NCBI RefSeq assembly: GCF_010727945.1 | Contig: NZ_AP022569.1 | Coordinates: 3,286,001-3,350,000 of the forward strand | Length of the DNA: 64,000 bases | Direction: 5' to 3' | Source of the DNA: Mycobacterium cookii | GTDB lineage: Bacteria; Actinomycetota; Actinomycetes; Mycobacteriales; Mycobacteriaceae | Shown here: positions 44,259-53,860 of the stretch, piece by piece | How positions within the stretch are numbered: the stretch's first letter is position 1 | Layout: the number at the start of each line of letters is the position of its first letter | The notes under the pieces: generated by a model | Seen by the model: the letters and a program-made list of their open reading frames with translations, nothing else | Told to the model about the DNA's origin: nothing | Database searches by the model: none | Program-made: the position numbers and the translations under genes

Positions 44259-47200
44259 CTATTCGGCCGATTCCGGGGTTCCCACCAGCACTCCTTCGAT
44301 ATCGCCCTCGGTTGTGACCAACAGGCCACGCCCCGGCGGGAGTTGCTGCGAGCTGATCCTGGCGAAGACTTTGACATTCGCCGGATCGTTGTCCATGAAC
44401 AAGATCGGTGATCGGGACCCATTCATCTTCTGCAGGAACGGATTCATCACGACCTGACCGGCCCAGTTGCCGGGCAGGCGCGCAGCGATCACATGCAGAC
44501 CGATCTGCCGGCTGCGCTCGATGAGTGGCCACAACGGCGCGGTCGCGGCGGGCTTCACCACCTGGTTGTGCGGACGCAACTCGTGTTCGTCGTCGATCAG
44601 GATGAACTGGCGCGGGCCCTCCCACGATTTCAGGTTCAGCAGTTCCTCCTGCGTCAGACCCGACGGTGGGAGCCGGTCGCGCAGCTCGGCCACCAGCTCA
44701 GCGATCACCGCGTCGATGTCGTCCGCGGTGTAGGCGTAGGCGCGCACGTGCGGTCCTCGGATCTTTCCGATCAGCGTGGTTTTGGGGTCGATCACGGTGA
44801 TCTGCGCCTGCTCCGGGGTGAAGCGCTGGGTGATCGCCTGACCGATCGCCGCCAGCGTGGTGGTCTTGCCGCAGAGCTGGCGACCCATCACGATCATGTT
44901 GGGCAGCACCCGAGCGGGCAGCGCCACCGGCTGCAGCCCGCTCTCCCCGATCGCGAACGGGATGTTGAGCTGATCGGCCGCGTCCGCGGAGCGTTCGAAC
45001 ACCTCGATGATCTCGGCCAACGCAATCCGCTCGGGCAACCGAGACAGCGTCTCGACCTTGTCCGCGCCGGTGACCTCAGCGATCACCGCACCGATTCCGC
45101 GCGCCGTCACCCGCTCACCTTTGGTGCCGGTGATCTCCGGGACTCCCACCAACAGCTCGTGGCCGTCGCGATTGAGGCCGAAACCCGGGCGGTCCAGCGT
45201 GTTGCGCGCGGCCTTGCGGCGCTCCATCGAACTGCCCATCTGCGACTCGTCAGGATTGCTCAGCCGCAGCTGGATCCGCGCATTCGACACGTTGAGCAAG
45301 CCCTGCTTCTGGCCGACGAACCACCCGTTGGCACTGGTCATGACGTGCACGCCGTAGGACAGCCCCTGCCGGGCGATGGCGATCGCGCGATCACCCATCG
45401 CGAAGTCCTTCTCGTAGAGGTCCCCGTAGTTGTCGATGATCAGGAAGACGTCACCGAACTTGTCCTCCGGATCGGTTCCGCCGCCACCCGCTGCGCCGAA
45501 CCGTCGCTCGCGGAATTCGGAGATGTCGATTTGGTAGTGCTTGAACGACGCTTCCCGTGCGCGAATCAGTCCCTCGATGGTGGCGATGGTGCGCGACACG
45601 CCTTCGGTGTCGTTCAGGCTGACGACACCGGCGACGTGCGGGAGCTCTTCCATCGGGTACAGCGCCGCGCCGATGCAGAAGAAGGTCACCCGCTCCGGGC
45701 GGTACATCAATGCCGCCGACGTCATCAGCGTCATCAGCGTGGTGCTCTTTCCGCGCTGCGCGGTGGCCACGACGATCACGTTGTCCATCTCGGCGTCGAT
45801 CACCTCGACGAGCTGCGTGTGATCTTCGGGCACATCGACGATGCCGAGCGGGAAGATCAGGCCCGGGTTCTGCCCGTAGTCGACGTGCCAGGGCTTGCCC
45901 CTCCAGTAACTGACCAGTGCGTCCACCGGTTCACTGACTTCCAGTGGGGGAAGCCAGATTTGATGCGGTAGCCGGGCCGGATGCGCCACCAGCGAATCGC
46001 GGATGACGTCCAGCAGCTTCTTCTTGCGGAAGCCGTCGGAATGGAACAGGAATTCGTCGGGCTCCTCGGGCTCCTCGGCAACCGCAAGCGCCGCAGTGTC
46101 TTCCGAGCTCAGTGGCTGGTACTCCCAGGTGAGCGGACGCGGCTGGGAGAAGCTCACATCGACCGTCCGGTTGACGTTGGTGGCCTTCTTGGGCAGTACG
46201 TAGGGCGCCGACAGGTAGAAGCACCGGAACGGCTCTAGGTCACGCGGCCCGACTTTGAGCAACGCGTAGCCGTTTTCCTTTGACGGCAGGTGCAACGCGG
46301 CGTCGTTGCCGATCACGTCGCGAGAGTCCTCGGCGGTCTCGGCGCGCAGCGCGACGCGGAAGGCGATGTTGCTCTTGGCTTTACTGAGCGACGACAGGTC
46401 CAGGCGCTGGCCGCCGAGGGTGAAGAAGACGTTACAGCCGCGGCCTTCCTGACCGATGTGGATGACCAGCTGGATCCACTCTTGGTGGTGGTGGAACAGC
46501 TCGAGGTATTCGTCGATGATGACCAGCAGGATTGGCACCGGCTCGAGATCACGGCCGGCCAGCCGCATTTCCTCGTATTCGTTGGCGTCGCGGGCGCCGG
46601 CCTCTTTGAAAAGCCGGTAACGTCGGTGGATTTCGCCGTTGATCGCCTTACGCATCCGCTCGGCCAGATGCCGGTCGTCCTTGCCGAGGTTGGACAGCGA
46701 TCCGGCGACGTGCGGCAGGCCCGCCAGGTCCTGCGCGGCGGACTCGAACTTCATGTCGACGAAGATCACGATGAACGTCTCGGGCGAGTGGGTCAGGGCA
46801 ATGCCGTTGCACAGCGACAGGAAGAACTCCGACTTGCCGGAGCCCGACGTCCCGACGACCACAGAGTGAAAGCCGAAGCCGCCGAAGTCTTTCGCGCGGA
46901 AGATGACGTACTGCAATTCGCCACCGGGCTTCACCCCGACCGGCACCATCGCCCATTTCGCGTCGCCGCGGCCGCGACTCTCGGCCCAGAGCCGGTCGAC
47001 GTCGAGCTGGCGCGGGTCGTTGATGCCCAGCGCCCGCAGCAGTTCGCCTGCCTGACTGTCGGTTTCGGACAACTCCCCCGCGCTCATCGGCGACCACCGG
47101 GCCAGCGCCCGGGCGTACCGGTAGGCGGTGCTCTCGGCGAGCATGTCGGCGACGGCGTAGAACGAATCCCGGTGGTACAAGCGGCCTTCGCGCAGCTCGA

Positions 47201-48344
47201 ACCGCTGGTCTTCCTCGGCGAAGCCGACACCGACGCCGGGCCGGGTGGCCAACCGCAGCACCGTGATCCCGGCCATACCCTTCTGCCCGGTCACGCCCTC
47301 CCACTGCTCGGGCGTGCCGATGTTGTCGTCGATGATCACCCAGTGCGGGCCGAGGCGCAGGCCTGAGGATTCCATCGGCGACGGCATCGACGTCGGGCTG
47401 GTCCCGACCGGCGGCGTCCACGGCCCGCGGCCCTTGCGGTGCAGTTCGGCGTCGAGCGCCTCTTCGAGTTCGGTCGGCGACGCAAACAGCAAGCGGCGCA
47501 AGCCACATGCGTCGAACATCTCGTCGTGCTGATTGTGCGGCAGCCACACCAGCCACGACCACAGCTCCGGGTGACGAGTGACCACCATCAACTTCAGATC
47601 ACTCGGGCTGTGATAGACGGCCAATGAGCACAGTATCGACCGGGCTAGGTTGTGCAACTCGGCCGGATCGGGCCCGATGAAGCTGAAGCCGGGCTTGGAT
47701 CGCAGGCTCAACACCTTGCCGATGCCGCGAATCTTGCTCTGCTCCAGGATGAAATCGCGCAGCGCACCACCGGTCACGGGTTCGAGCTCTTCACCGATCG
47801 GGACCTCCGGCCACTGCAGCGAGACCGCGGAGTCGCTGGCTTGCTGCACGCCGATGCCGAGGCGGATGTCCAGGAAGTCCGAGTCGTCGACGCGGCGCTC
47901 CCACATCCGCGGCCCGCCGATGATGGTGTCGAGGTGCTGCGGGTCGCCGTGCACGAAGAGTTGACTGCGCCGTTGGTCTTGGGCGGCGCGCTGCACTTCC
48001 TCGCGATCCTCGTCGAGTTGGCGCAGATAGATGCGCCGCTGCTTTTCCTGTTCGCCCCAGGAGATCCGGCGGCCCCGCCCGAAGCGTCCGCTGAACATCA
48101 ACGCACCGAACCCGGCCAGGCCCATCATCGGGAAGAATCCCGATTGCAGCGACCGGACTCCCGACGTGTACATCACCACCAAGGTGCCGATGATGCCGAC
48201 CAGCAGCGCCGGCAGCGCGATCATCAACAGGATGTTGCGCGGCTCGCGTTCCGGTAGCGCCAACGGCGGGGCGACGGCCACCCGCACGGGCGGAACCAGC
48301 GGCGCCGGCTTGCGCGCACCCCTGACGAATCCACGCTTTGACAT
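44259..48344 (-). CDS. eccC2: ESX-2 motor ATPase EccC2 (Rv3894c)
   Basis: This single-chain EccC has 1361 residues from ATG 48344 (MSKRGFVRGARKP), 2 bp after the eccB2 stop. Two N-terminal membrane helices (around residues 38-90) are followed by the DUF domain and three FtsK/SpoIIIE ATPase domains. Walker A motifs are GTSGSGKSE (about 498), ATAQRGKST (about 863) and GRQLCGKTT (about 1156); the first domain has Walker B ILLVIIDEYLELF. EccC recognises substrate C-terminal signals and powers export. In ESX-1 the protein is split into two; here it is fused as in ESX-2. Confidence 0.96.
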   Translation of the reverse strand: MSKRGFVRGARKPAPLVPPVRVAVAPPLALPEREPRNILLMIALPALLVGIIGTLVVMYTSGVRSLQSGFFPMMGLAGFGALMFSGRFGRGRRISWGEQEKQRRIYLRQLDEDREEVQRAAQDQRRSQLFVHGDPQHLDTIIGGPRMWERRVDDSDFLDIRLGIGVQQASDSAVSLQWPEVPIGEELEPVTGGALRDFILEQSKIRGIGKVLSLRSKPGFSFIGPDPAELHNLARSILCSLAVYHSPSDLKLMVVTRHPELWSWLVWLPHNQHDEMFDACGLRRLLFASPTELEEALDAELHRKGRGPWTPPVGTSPTSMPSPMESSGLRLGPHWVIIDDNIGTPEQWEGVTGQKGMAGITVLRLATRPGVGVGFAEEDQRFELREGRLYHRDSFYAVADMLAESTAYRYARALARWSPMSAGELSETDSQAGELLRALGINDPRQLDVDRLWAESRGRGDAKWAMVPVGVKPGGELQYVIFRAKDFGGFGFHSVVVGTSGSGKSEFFLSLCNGIALTHSPETFIVIFVDMKFESAAQDLAGLPHVAGSLSNLGKDDRHLAERMRKAINGEIHRRYRLFKEAGARDANEYEEMRLAGRDLEPVPILLVIIDEYLELFHHHQEWIQLVIHIGQEGRGCNVFFTLGGQRLDLSSLSKAKSNIAFRVALRAETAEDSRDVIGNDAALHLPSKENGYALLKVGPRDLEPFRCFYLSAPYVLPKKATNVNRTVDVSFSQPRPLTWEYQPLSSEDTAALAVAEEPEEPDEFLFHSDGFRKKKLLDVIRDSLVAHPARLPHQIWLPPLEVSEPVDALVSYWRGKPWHVDYGQNPGLIFPLGIVDVPEDHTQLVEVIDAEMDNVIVVATAQRGKSTTLMTLMTSAALMYRPERVTFFCIGAALYPMEELPHVAGVVSLNDTEGVSRTIATIEGLIRAREASFKHYQIDISEFRERRFGAAGGGGTDPEDKFGDVFLIIDNYGDLYEKDFAMGDRAIAIARQGLSYGVHVMTSANGWFVGQKQGLLNVSNARIQLRLSNPDESQMGSSMERRKAARNTLDRPGFGLNRDGHELLVGVPEITGTKGERVTARGIGAVIAEVTGADKVETLSRLPERIALAEIIEVFERSADAADQLNIPFAIGESGLQPVALPARVLPNMIVMGRQLCGKTTTLAAIGQAITQRFTPEQAQITVIDPKTTLIGKIRGPHVRAYAYTADDIDAVIAELVAELRDRLPPSGLTQEELLNLKSWEGPRQFILIDDEHELRPHNQVVKPAATAPLWPLIERSRQIGLHVIAARLPGNWAGQVVMNPFLQKMNGSRSPILFMDNDPANVKVFARISSQQLPPGRGLLVTTEGDIEGVLVGTPESAE

Positions 48345-48346
48345 GC

Positions 48347-49840
48347 CTAGCCTCCGGCCTGTGGGTTGGCTTCCGGGACGGGCGCGACGGCGCCGCCACC
48401 GGTGATGGTGTCGCGCGCCAGCAGGGCGCTGTCGTGGCTGATGGCCGGCCCGGCCGCGAAGGTGCGCACAATCGGCCACGGCGCCTGGACGGCGCTGCCG
48501 GCGTCCAGCCCCAACGGCTCCAGCGTCTTGCGATCCCATTGCACGCCGAACCGAACGCCTTGTGGCGATAGCCAATACAGGCTCTCCCGGCTGTCCGATG
48601 TGGCGACGCCGCTGGTCGTGGCGACGAAGTTCGCGGCGTCCGGTAACACCAGAGCCTGGTCGGCCTCGACCGACTCCGGCTGACGATCGTCGCGGACCAG
48701 CCGGACCAGCCGGGGGTCCATGCTGACCGGCACCGGCAGACCGCGTCCGCTCACCACGCTAATCGACGCCTGCGGATCGGTGGACTCCTTCTGCCACGCC
48801 ACACAGGTCACCGGATTAGTGGCTGTGTCAATGAAATTCAGCTTTCCGGACGGGTAATACCCGACGTTGAGAATGTCGACGACCGGGATGTGGATCAGTT
48901 TGTCCGGGGAGATGAGGGTCGGTGTGGCGGAGCCCTGCGCCGTCGCGGTGCGCAGCAGATCGGCGACGAAGCTGGTGATCTTCTGCACGCCGTCGGGCAG
49001 CAGCGCATAGAACCCGGTGACGGTGCCGTTGGCATCCTGCGTCTGCAGCACGGTACCGACCACCGCGCCAGGTAGCCACCGTGACGGCGTGCCCAGCTCC
49101 GGAATCGCAGGGACGACAAGGGGTTCGGTCGAGGGCATGGCGTCGAACAGCGCGTTGGAGATCTCGATCGGATAGGTCAGGCCGGGATCGAGGCCCAGGT
49201 TGAAGGTGACCGATCGATCGCTGGGGTCGATCAGCGACCGCTGACCGCCCCAGATCACGTACGTCGCGCCCTTGTGCGTGACCAGGATGGCTTGCGAGCG
49301 CTCCATCGGTGCCGCGCGGCCACCCGTCGAGAGCTCTCCTGCGATCGACGTGACCAGTGGTGGCAGGCCGGAACCGCGGGTGGGCGCGGTGTCGCACACT
49401 GCCCACGCGGAGACCGAATTCGGGGTGACCGGCAGACTGTCGGGCACGCCGGGGATGCCGATCATCGGGCCGGTCGGGTACTTGGCGATCTCGGAGGCCT
49501 TCACCCAGGTGGGCGCGCTGGCGTTGCCGACGGCCAACCGCGCTGAGGTGAGGTTGAGTGCGGGGTGCAGCCGTCCGTTGATCTTCGCGTAGACCGCGCC
49601 GGTGTCCCGGTTCCCGATGATCGAAGACTGGCCCACCAGACCGGCCGGTTTCATGATGTGCAGCAACGCCATCCAGCCGATCCCGATGAGGACGAACACC
49701 ATCGACAGTGCCACTGCCGCTTGCTGCTTGCGGTCGTCATGCTTCATCCGCACCGAGAACCGGGTGATTGCGGCCTTCAACCTGCGGTTGTAGAAGAGGT
49801 GCCCGGAGTTCTGGTCTCGGTTGGACAGATTCAGTGGCAA
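48347..49840 (-). CDS. eccB2: ESX-2 core protein EccB2 (Rv3895c)
   Basis: The 497-residue protein has a cytosolic N-terminus with the conserved NRRLKAAITRFSVRM, one membrane helix (about 43-62, VALSMVFVLIGIGWMALLHI), and a large periplasmic domain with the EccB repeats. It also has a Cys pair (WAVCDTAP ... PVTCVAWQ) suited to a disulfide. It is a structural part of the ESX membrane complex and directly precedes eccC2. Confidence 0.95.
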   Translation of the reverse strand: MPLNLSNRDQNSGHLFYNRRLKAAITRFSVRMKHDDRKQQAAVALSMVFVLIGIGWMALLHIMKPAGLVGQSSIIGNRDTGAVYAKINGRLHPALNLTSARLAVGNASAPTWVKASEIAKYPTGPMIGIPGVPDSLPVTPNSVSAWAVCDTAPTRGSGLPPLVTSIAGELSTGGRAAPMERSQAILVTHKGATYVIWGGQRSLIDPSDRSVTFNLGLDPGLTYPIEISNALFDAMPSTEPLVVPAIPELGTPSRWLPGAVVGTVLQTQDANGTVTGFYALLPDGVQKITSFVADLLRTATAQGSATPTLISPDKLIHIPVVDILNVGYYPSGKLNFIDTATNPVTCVAWQKESTDPQASISVVSGRGLPVPVSMDPRLVRLVRDDRQPESVEADQALVLPDAANFVATTSGVATSDSRESLYWLSPQGVRFGVQWDRKTLEPLGLDAGSAVQAPWPIVRTFAAGPAISHDSALLARDTITGGGAVAPVPEANPQAGG

Positions 49841-49913
49841 GGCCGATATCCTTTCGGCGGTTCAAGCGCAGCCGCCAGCTGCCCAAATACGTCGCGGGAC
49901 AGTCGATCTGACA

Positions 49914-50231
49914 TCACCGCAGTGTCCCGCCATAGCGTGCCCGGTTTTCGGCCTCGGCTTCCTCACGCAACGCGGCGACCGCGAGGTTCAGCCGGTCGGC
50001 CAATTCGCCGTGGGTGTAGCCGGCCATCACGGTCGGGTGCAACGCCAATTCGAGGAGGCGGCCGTCGGAGTTCGCCACCGCGTGAATATCGCCCAGATCG
50101 ACGCTGTAGGTGATCGTCTCGGCCTGCCCGACGAGAGCTTCCCACTTGTCGGCGGCCTCGCTGAGTTCACGCAGAACGGATTCGACGAGATCCTTATCGC
50201 TCAGCTGCGCACGACTGCCCGGCCCCGGCAT
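49914..50231 (-). CDS. YbaB/EbfC-like small ESX-2-associated protein
   Basis: The ATG at 50231 gives 105 residues; a TTG at 50267 would add 12. The sequence has a helical N-terminal half (LVESVLRELSEAADKWEALV) and a segment AVANSDGRLLELALHPTVM, which recalls the YbaB/EbfC fold (strand with xGxG-like turn, then helix). Small YbaB-like proteins are frequent companions of ESX loci in mycobacteria. The function is unknown; the class assignment is moderate. Confidence 0.7.
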   Translation of the reverse strand: MPGPGSRAQLSDKDLVESVLRELSEAADKWEALVGQAETITYSVDLGDIHAVANSDGRLLELALHPTVMAGYTHGELADRLNLAVAALREEAEAENRARYGGTLR

Positions 50232-50300
50232 CGTGACAGTATCTCGACCGCCGCCGACCGACGTCAATTCATCGACCGCATGGTCGAGAACCGCCGACTT

Positions 50301-51704
50301 TCACGCTCCGGTCTTCCACCCGCTCGCCAGCGGCGCGTTGAGCACCTGAAACCACGCGAAATGGTAATTGGCGTTCAGCCGGTTCCGGGCGGCAATACCT
50401 TCGGTCGCCGCCAGCAGGAGGCAGTTCAGCAGTAGCCCGGCGTCGACATCGGGATACTGCGCCAGCAGTTGGTATCGCGACGTGTCCAGGTAAACCCGCA
50501 AAATGTCGAGTTCAGCATCGACGATGCCCGTTCCCGCAGCACCCGCCTTCGCCAGTGTGTTGACCAGCCGCGGCAGCCCGTCGCGCCAGTGGGTCGCCTC
50601 GCTCAACAGCCAGCCCAGGTCGTCGACCTCGGGGAGCTCGCGGGGCTGCGATGAGGTGTCGGTGACCTCGTAGTCGGCAGCCCAGCCCAGCGGGTCGCCG
50701 GGTGCGTAGGTCGCCGCCAGCGTCGTCTCGCCGAGCAGCGACTTCGCGGTGCCTTTCCGGCGGGCCGGCTCCAGCAGGTGGACTTCGGCGGGCAGCGTGA
50801 TTCCAGGCGGGATCCAGCCGTGCGCGAGGTCGGTCACCAGCAATGTGGTGCGGTCCTCACGAAGACCGACAGCCCACCGCAATCCCGGTTCCTGCCGGGC
50901 CACGAATTTGAGCAGCCGTTCCAGCCGTTCGTGTTCCAACTCCGCAGGCATCTGCGGCGCCGGGTGCGCTGAAGCGGGTTGCGGGATGGGGGGTTCGAAC
51001 ATCGACACCGGCGGCGGGGCGGGCGGTTCTGGTGGTTCTGGCCTGGCCGCCGGCTCGACCGGAGCGGCTGTGGTGGGCGAGATCTCCTGAAGTAAGTTCG
51101 CCAGCTCCTCAAGGACCTCGGTGTCGTCGGAGTCGAACGGGCTCGGCGCCTGAAATGCCTCCGTCTGCAGGGATTCCGGCTGCAAGGATTCCGGTTGCAG
51201 GGCGGCCGTTTCCCAGCTGTCGGACTCCAGCACGGCTTCGGACTCCGCTGGCGCCGCGGACGTCTCGGGCGACGGTGTGGGCGGAGCGAGTGTGAATTGG
51301 GGGGGCTTTTCGACGTCGGCGGCGCCGTTCACGGGTTGCGCCGGCGATTTCGTCTTCACGTTGTGGAGATGACGAACTGTCGATTCGACCCGCCTGACCG
51401 CGAATGCGCGCGCATCGCTGATGACGCGCGTTTCTTCGGTCTGCCGTGTCGAATCGTCCAAACCGGCCCGCCGAATACTCTTGAGTTCTTCGTTTGCCGA
51501 ATTGACGATTCGCTGTAAATCCGTTTTCAGATATTTGACAAGCGGCGCGGTATCCGCCGTCACCGTCGACAATTCCGCAGGCCAAAGACCACCGGTCACC
51601 CAAGGGGTGCAGTCGACGGGAGAGCTGAAAGCAGGAATCTTCAGCGATTCTCGGGCAGCTCTTCGGAGGCGCTGACGCGCCGTATTCCGACCGAAGATCG
51701 CCAC
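50301..51704 (-). CDS. Rv3899c-like ESX-2 accessory protein (DUF5631/DUF5632 type)
   Basis: The 467-residue protein has a basic N-terminus (MAIFGRNTARQRLRRAARES), a helical region, and a long disordered Pro/Glu/Ser/Ala linker (about 120-245) with short tandem repeats (LQPESLQPESLQTEAFQ). A conserved C-terminal half begins ELEHERLERLLKFVARQEPG. The architecture and location near eccB2 match M. tuberculosis Rv3899c. No signal peptide. The role in ESX-2 is unknown. Confidence 0.8.
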   Translation of the reverse strand: MAIFGRNTARQRLRRAARESLKIPAFSSPVDCTPWVTGGLWPAELSTVTADTAPLVKYLKTDLQRIVNSANEELKSIRRAGLDDSTRQTEETRVISDARAFAVRRVESTVRHLHNVKTKSPAQPVNGAADVEKPPQFTLAPPTPSPETSAAPAESEAVLESDSWETAALQPESLQPESLQTEAFQAPSPFDSDDTEVLEELANLLQEISPTTAAPVEPAARPEPPEPPAPPPVSMFEPPIPQPASAHPAPQMPAELEHERLERLLKFVARQEPGLRWAVGLREDRTTLLVTDLAHGWIPPGITLPAEVHLLEPARRKGTAKSLLGETTLAATYAPGDPLGWAADYEVTDTSSQPRELPEVDDLGWLLSEATHWRDGLPRLVNTLAKAGAAGTGIVDAELDILRVYLDTSRYQLLAQYPDVDAGLLLNCLLLAATEGIAARNRLNANYHFAWFQVLNAPLASGWKTGA

Positions 51705-51781
51705 TGGCCAAGCCTACCGTCATCGTCGGCGCCGCGACTCTGCTGCAAGACCGCCCCGCTGCGCGGTGAATTGTGCGAATT

Positions 51782-51949
51782 ATGCCGTCTGAGTACCGTG
51801 AGCGGGTGGCTGATTCGGGACTGCAACAGCAACTGAATGAAGTGCGTGCGCTACTGGACCGGGCGCGAGAGTTGTTCGGCGCCAACCCTGTCGAGCCGCC
51901 CACCGACATCGCTCCCGATCGAGACGCCGTCCAGACCTGGATCCGCTAG
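51782..51949 (+). CDS. Small divergent protein (55 aa) inside the ESX-2 locus
   Basis: This is the only plus-strand candidate gene in the 33-55 kb locus. ATG 51782 to TAG 51947-51949 encodes MPSEYRERVADSGLQQQLNE and an acidic/helical continuation (VRALLDRARELFG), ending DAVQTWIR. A GTG at 51806 is an alternative start. It lies in a 250-bp gap with no minus-strand gene. The helix-rich, charged composition looks protein-like, but there is no strong ribosome-binding site. Function unknown. Confidence 0.5.
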   Translation: MPSEYRERVADSGLQQQLNEVRALLDRARELFGANPVEPPTDIAPDRDAVQTWIR

Positions 51950-51954
51950 ATCCG

Positions 51955-52266
51955 CTATTCCGTGTCGTCTCGCCGCGGCAGTTCGTGCGCGACAAGCCTT
52001 TCGATCGCCACGTCGAGATCCTCTGCGGTGGGAACCTCGGCTGACGGGGTGTAGCCGGCCGCGACGATCTCGCCGCGCACTTCCATCACCGCCTTGAGGT
52101 AGGAGACGTCGGCGGTCAACAGGATTCCCTCGGTCAGGCTTTCGACATCGGTCTCCATCGCGGCCTCGCTCAGCGTGACGCTGTGCATGTAGCCGCCGCG
52201 GCAGGAGCGGACCAGGATGTGCCCGCTCGGATGCACGGTGTCGAACGCGGGGTCGGCCTCAGTCAT
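51955..52266 (-). CDS. DUF2694-like ESX-associated protein
   Basis: The ATG at 52266 overlaps the stop of the EspC-like gene (ATGA) and gives 103 residues. It contains FDTVHPSGHILVRSCRGGYM and LTADVSYLKAVMEVRGEIVA, followed by GYTPSAEVPTAEDL, a pattern I associate with the mycobacterial DUF2694 family. No signal or membrane segment. Tight coupling to the EspC-like gene suggests they work together, perhaps as chaperone and substrate; that is inference. Confidence 0.7.
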   Translation of the reverse strand: MTEADPAFDTVHPSGHILVRSCRGGYMHSVTLSEAAMETDVESLTEGILLTADVSYLKAVMEVRGEIVAAGYTPSAEVPTAEDLDVAIERLVAHELPRRDDTE

Positions 52267-52580
52267 CGATCGTCGTCGGAGATCCGCTCGATCTGCTGGG
52301 CCGCCTCCGACTCGTGCTGCTCCCACATGCCGGCCGATTTTGTCAGGTGGCCGGCGATCTCCGCGTGGTGGTCGGCCTGTTGCTCGTAGCAGAGTCGCCG
52401 CTGCTCCAGCAGTGCGCGGCCCGCCTCGCGCAACTCACCGAAGATCGGGCCCAGCGAATCCAGGCTCTGCTGGATGGCCTGATGCGACGACGGCATGGTC
52501 CGCAGATACTCCGACGTCTCCTGGTGGTGGCCGGCGGCTTCACGCAGGTGGGCGGGTACCACGTGGATTCGGTCTGCCAT
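52263..52580 (-). CDS. EspC-like secreted ESX protein
   Basis: The 105-residue all-helical protein starts MADRIHVVPAHLREAAGHHQ, closely recalling the EspC/DUF2580 opening (VxPxxLxxAAxxH). Two helices are followed by an acidic tail ending ERISDDDR. EspC family members are exported by type VII systems and in ESX-1 form extracellular filaments. A clear ribosome-binding site (AAGGAGAAAGC) precedes it. It is probably an ESX-2 substrate. Confidence 0.78.
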   Translation of the reverse strand: MADRIHVVPAHLREAAGHHQETSEYLRTMPSSHQAIQQSLDSLGPIFGELREAGRALLEQRRLCYEQQADHHAEIAGHLTKSAGMWEQHESEAAQQIERISDDDR

Positions 52581-52623
52581 CCGCTTTCTCCTTGTTCCTG
52601 TGCCGGCGGGCGCCGGATGTTTC

Positions 52624-53772
52624 CTACGCTGGTTCGGTTCGGTCGGCGCTGGCCGGCCTGGTGGGTGCCGGTGGGTCGGTCTTGTCCGGCGCGCTCACCG
52701 GCACCGGAGGGTGTTCCCAGCCTAGGAACCCGGGTCCGGTCACGGTCGAGATGTGCTGAATCTGGCCGTTGACCAGGGCCCTGCTTTCGCCGAGGGCCAG
52801 CGCGTGCCGGTCGGTGAACATCCCGATGTCGCCGGGCGCGAGGTGCGCGGGATCCACCGGATCGGAGACCGCCGTTCCCGGCGGCGGGATCGTGATCCCC
52901 TCGTGCTGAAAGGCTTCCGCGATGGGCGTCCCGGCCGCCGCCGCCTCGATCGCCGCCGCGAGCTGCGGGCTGGCTGCGGTCAGCGTCTCGCCGTCGGGCA
53001 GCGTCACGGTGGTCGGGCCAGAGTGTGCGGGTCGCGCCACCGGTTCGGTCTCGTCGTGGCCGTCCCCATCGGACGGGTCCTCGGGTTCGTCGGATTCGCG
53101 TAGTGCGTCGTCTTTGGGCGACGCGTCGCTGGCCGACAACGGCCCGGGTAGCGCGAAGCCCCCGGGCGACCCCAACCCCGGCATCGTCGCGCCGCCGGGA
53201 AGCCCTCCCCCGCCGAACGCGGGCAGACTCGGCGTCTGCGCGGGAGTGGGCGCCGCCGAAGGCGCGGTTTGGGTCGGCACGTCGTCGGCCAGCGGCTCGT
53301 CGTCGAGATACGGCTCCAGCTCGGGTTCTGTTGCAGCCGAACCTGTTTGCGCTCCGGCTGCTGCGGGCGGGGACTTGCCCGCGTCGTCACCGTCGCCGGG
53401 TTGACCGGCGTTGTACAGCGACGTCCAGGCGGCCATCAACGCCGAATTCGACGTGTCGTCGAGGCTCGCGCCGGCGACGACGGCGCGGATGTCCCTGAGC
53501 TTGCCGATCAGGAAGCGCTGGAAGTCGCGCGCGCCGGCCGGGGTGTCCAGATCGGACCGCGTGACCACCGCGCCCTCGATGTCGCGCTGCAGCCTGGTCA
53601 ACGCGTCCTTGCCGGCAGCAGCTTTCTGGTGCGCGCTGAGCACCGCCGTGACCACTTGCAGGTCGACTTGAGCTGTCGTCGAGTTCTGGTGTGCCAGAGC
53701 GACTTCGGCATTCCTGATCGCGTCGGCCGCGTCGCCTTCCTGATGGCCGTCGCCGACGACGTCGTCAGGCAT
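52624..53772 (-). CDS. DUF4226-like protein with long disordered and C-terminal domains (Rv3897c-like)
   Basis: The ATG at 53772 gives 382 residues. Residues 1 to about 125 are helical and resemble DUF4226 (HQKAAAGKDALTRLQRDIEG, ARDFQRFLIGKLRDIRAVV). A Pro/Ala/Asp/Gly-rich linker spans about 130-265. The C-terminal domain has VTLPDGETLTAASPQLAAAI and GDIGMFTDRHALALG. The first part is paralogous to the next gene upstream (FxKFLxxKxREI). There is no signal peptide, so a type VII substrate role is plausible. Confidence 0.75.
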   Translation of the reverse strand: MPDDVVGDGHQEGDAADAIRNAEVALAHQNSTTAQVDLQVVTAVLSAHQKAAAGKDALTRLQRDIEGAVVTRSDLDTPAGARDFQRFLIGKLRDIRAVVAGASLDDTSNSALMAAWTSLYNAGQPGDGDDAGKSPPAAAGAQTGSAATEPELEPYLDDEPLADDVPTQTAPSAAPTPAQTPSLPAFGGGGLPGGATMPGLGSPGGFALPGPLSASDASPKDDALRESDEPEDPSDGDGHDETEPVARPAHSGPTTVTLPDGETLTAASPQLAAAIEAAAAGTPIAEAFQHEGITIPPPGTAVSDPVDPAHLAPGDIGMFTDRHALALGESRALVNGQIQHISTVTGPGFLGWEHPPVPVSAPDKTDPPAPTRPASADRTEPA

Positions 53773-53860
53773 CGCCAACGCTGTTCTGCCCGAACATGAT
53801 CGGGACAGTAGCGAGGCGCTGCGCGGTCGACAATTCACGGGTGTGTACAAGCCGAGGGTG

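Noticed and set aside
48345..48575. N-terminal extension of eccC2 up to 48575
   Set aside because: It overlaps eccB2 and has Arg/Gly-rich noise; ATG 48344 starts at the conserved EccC N-terminus.
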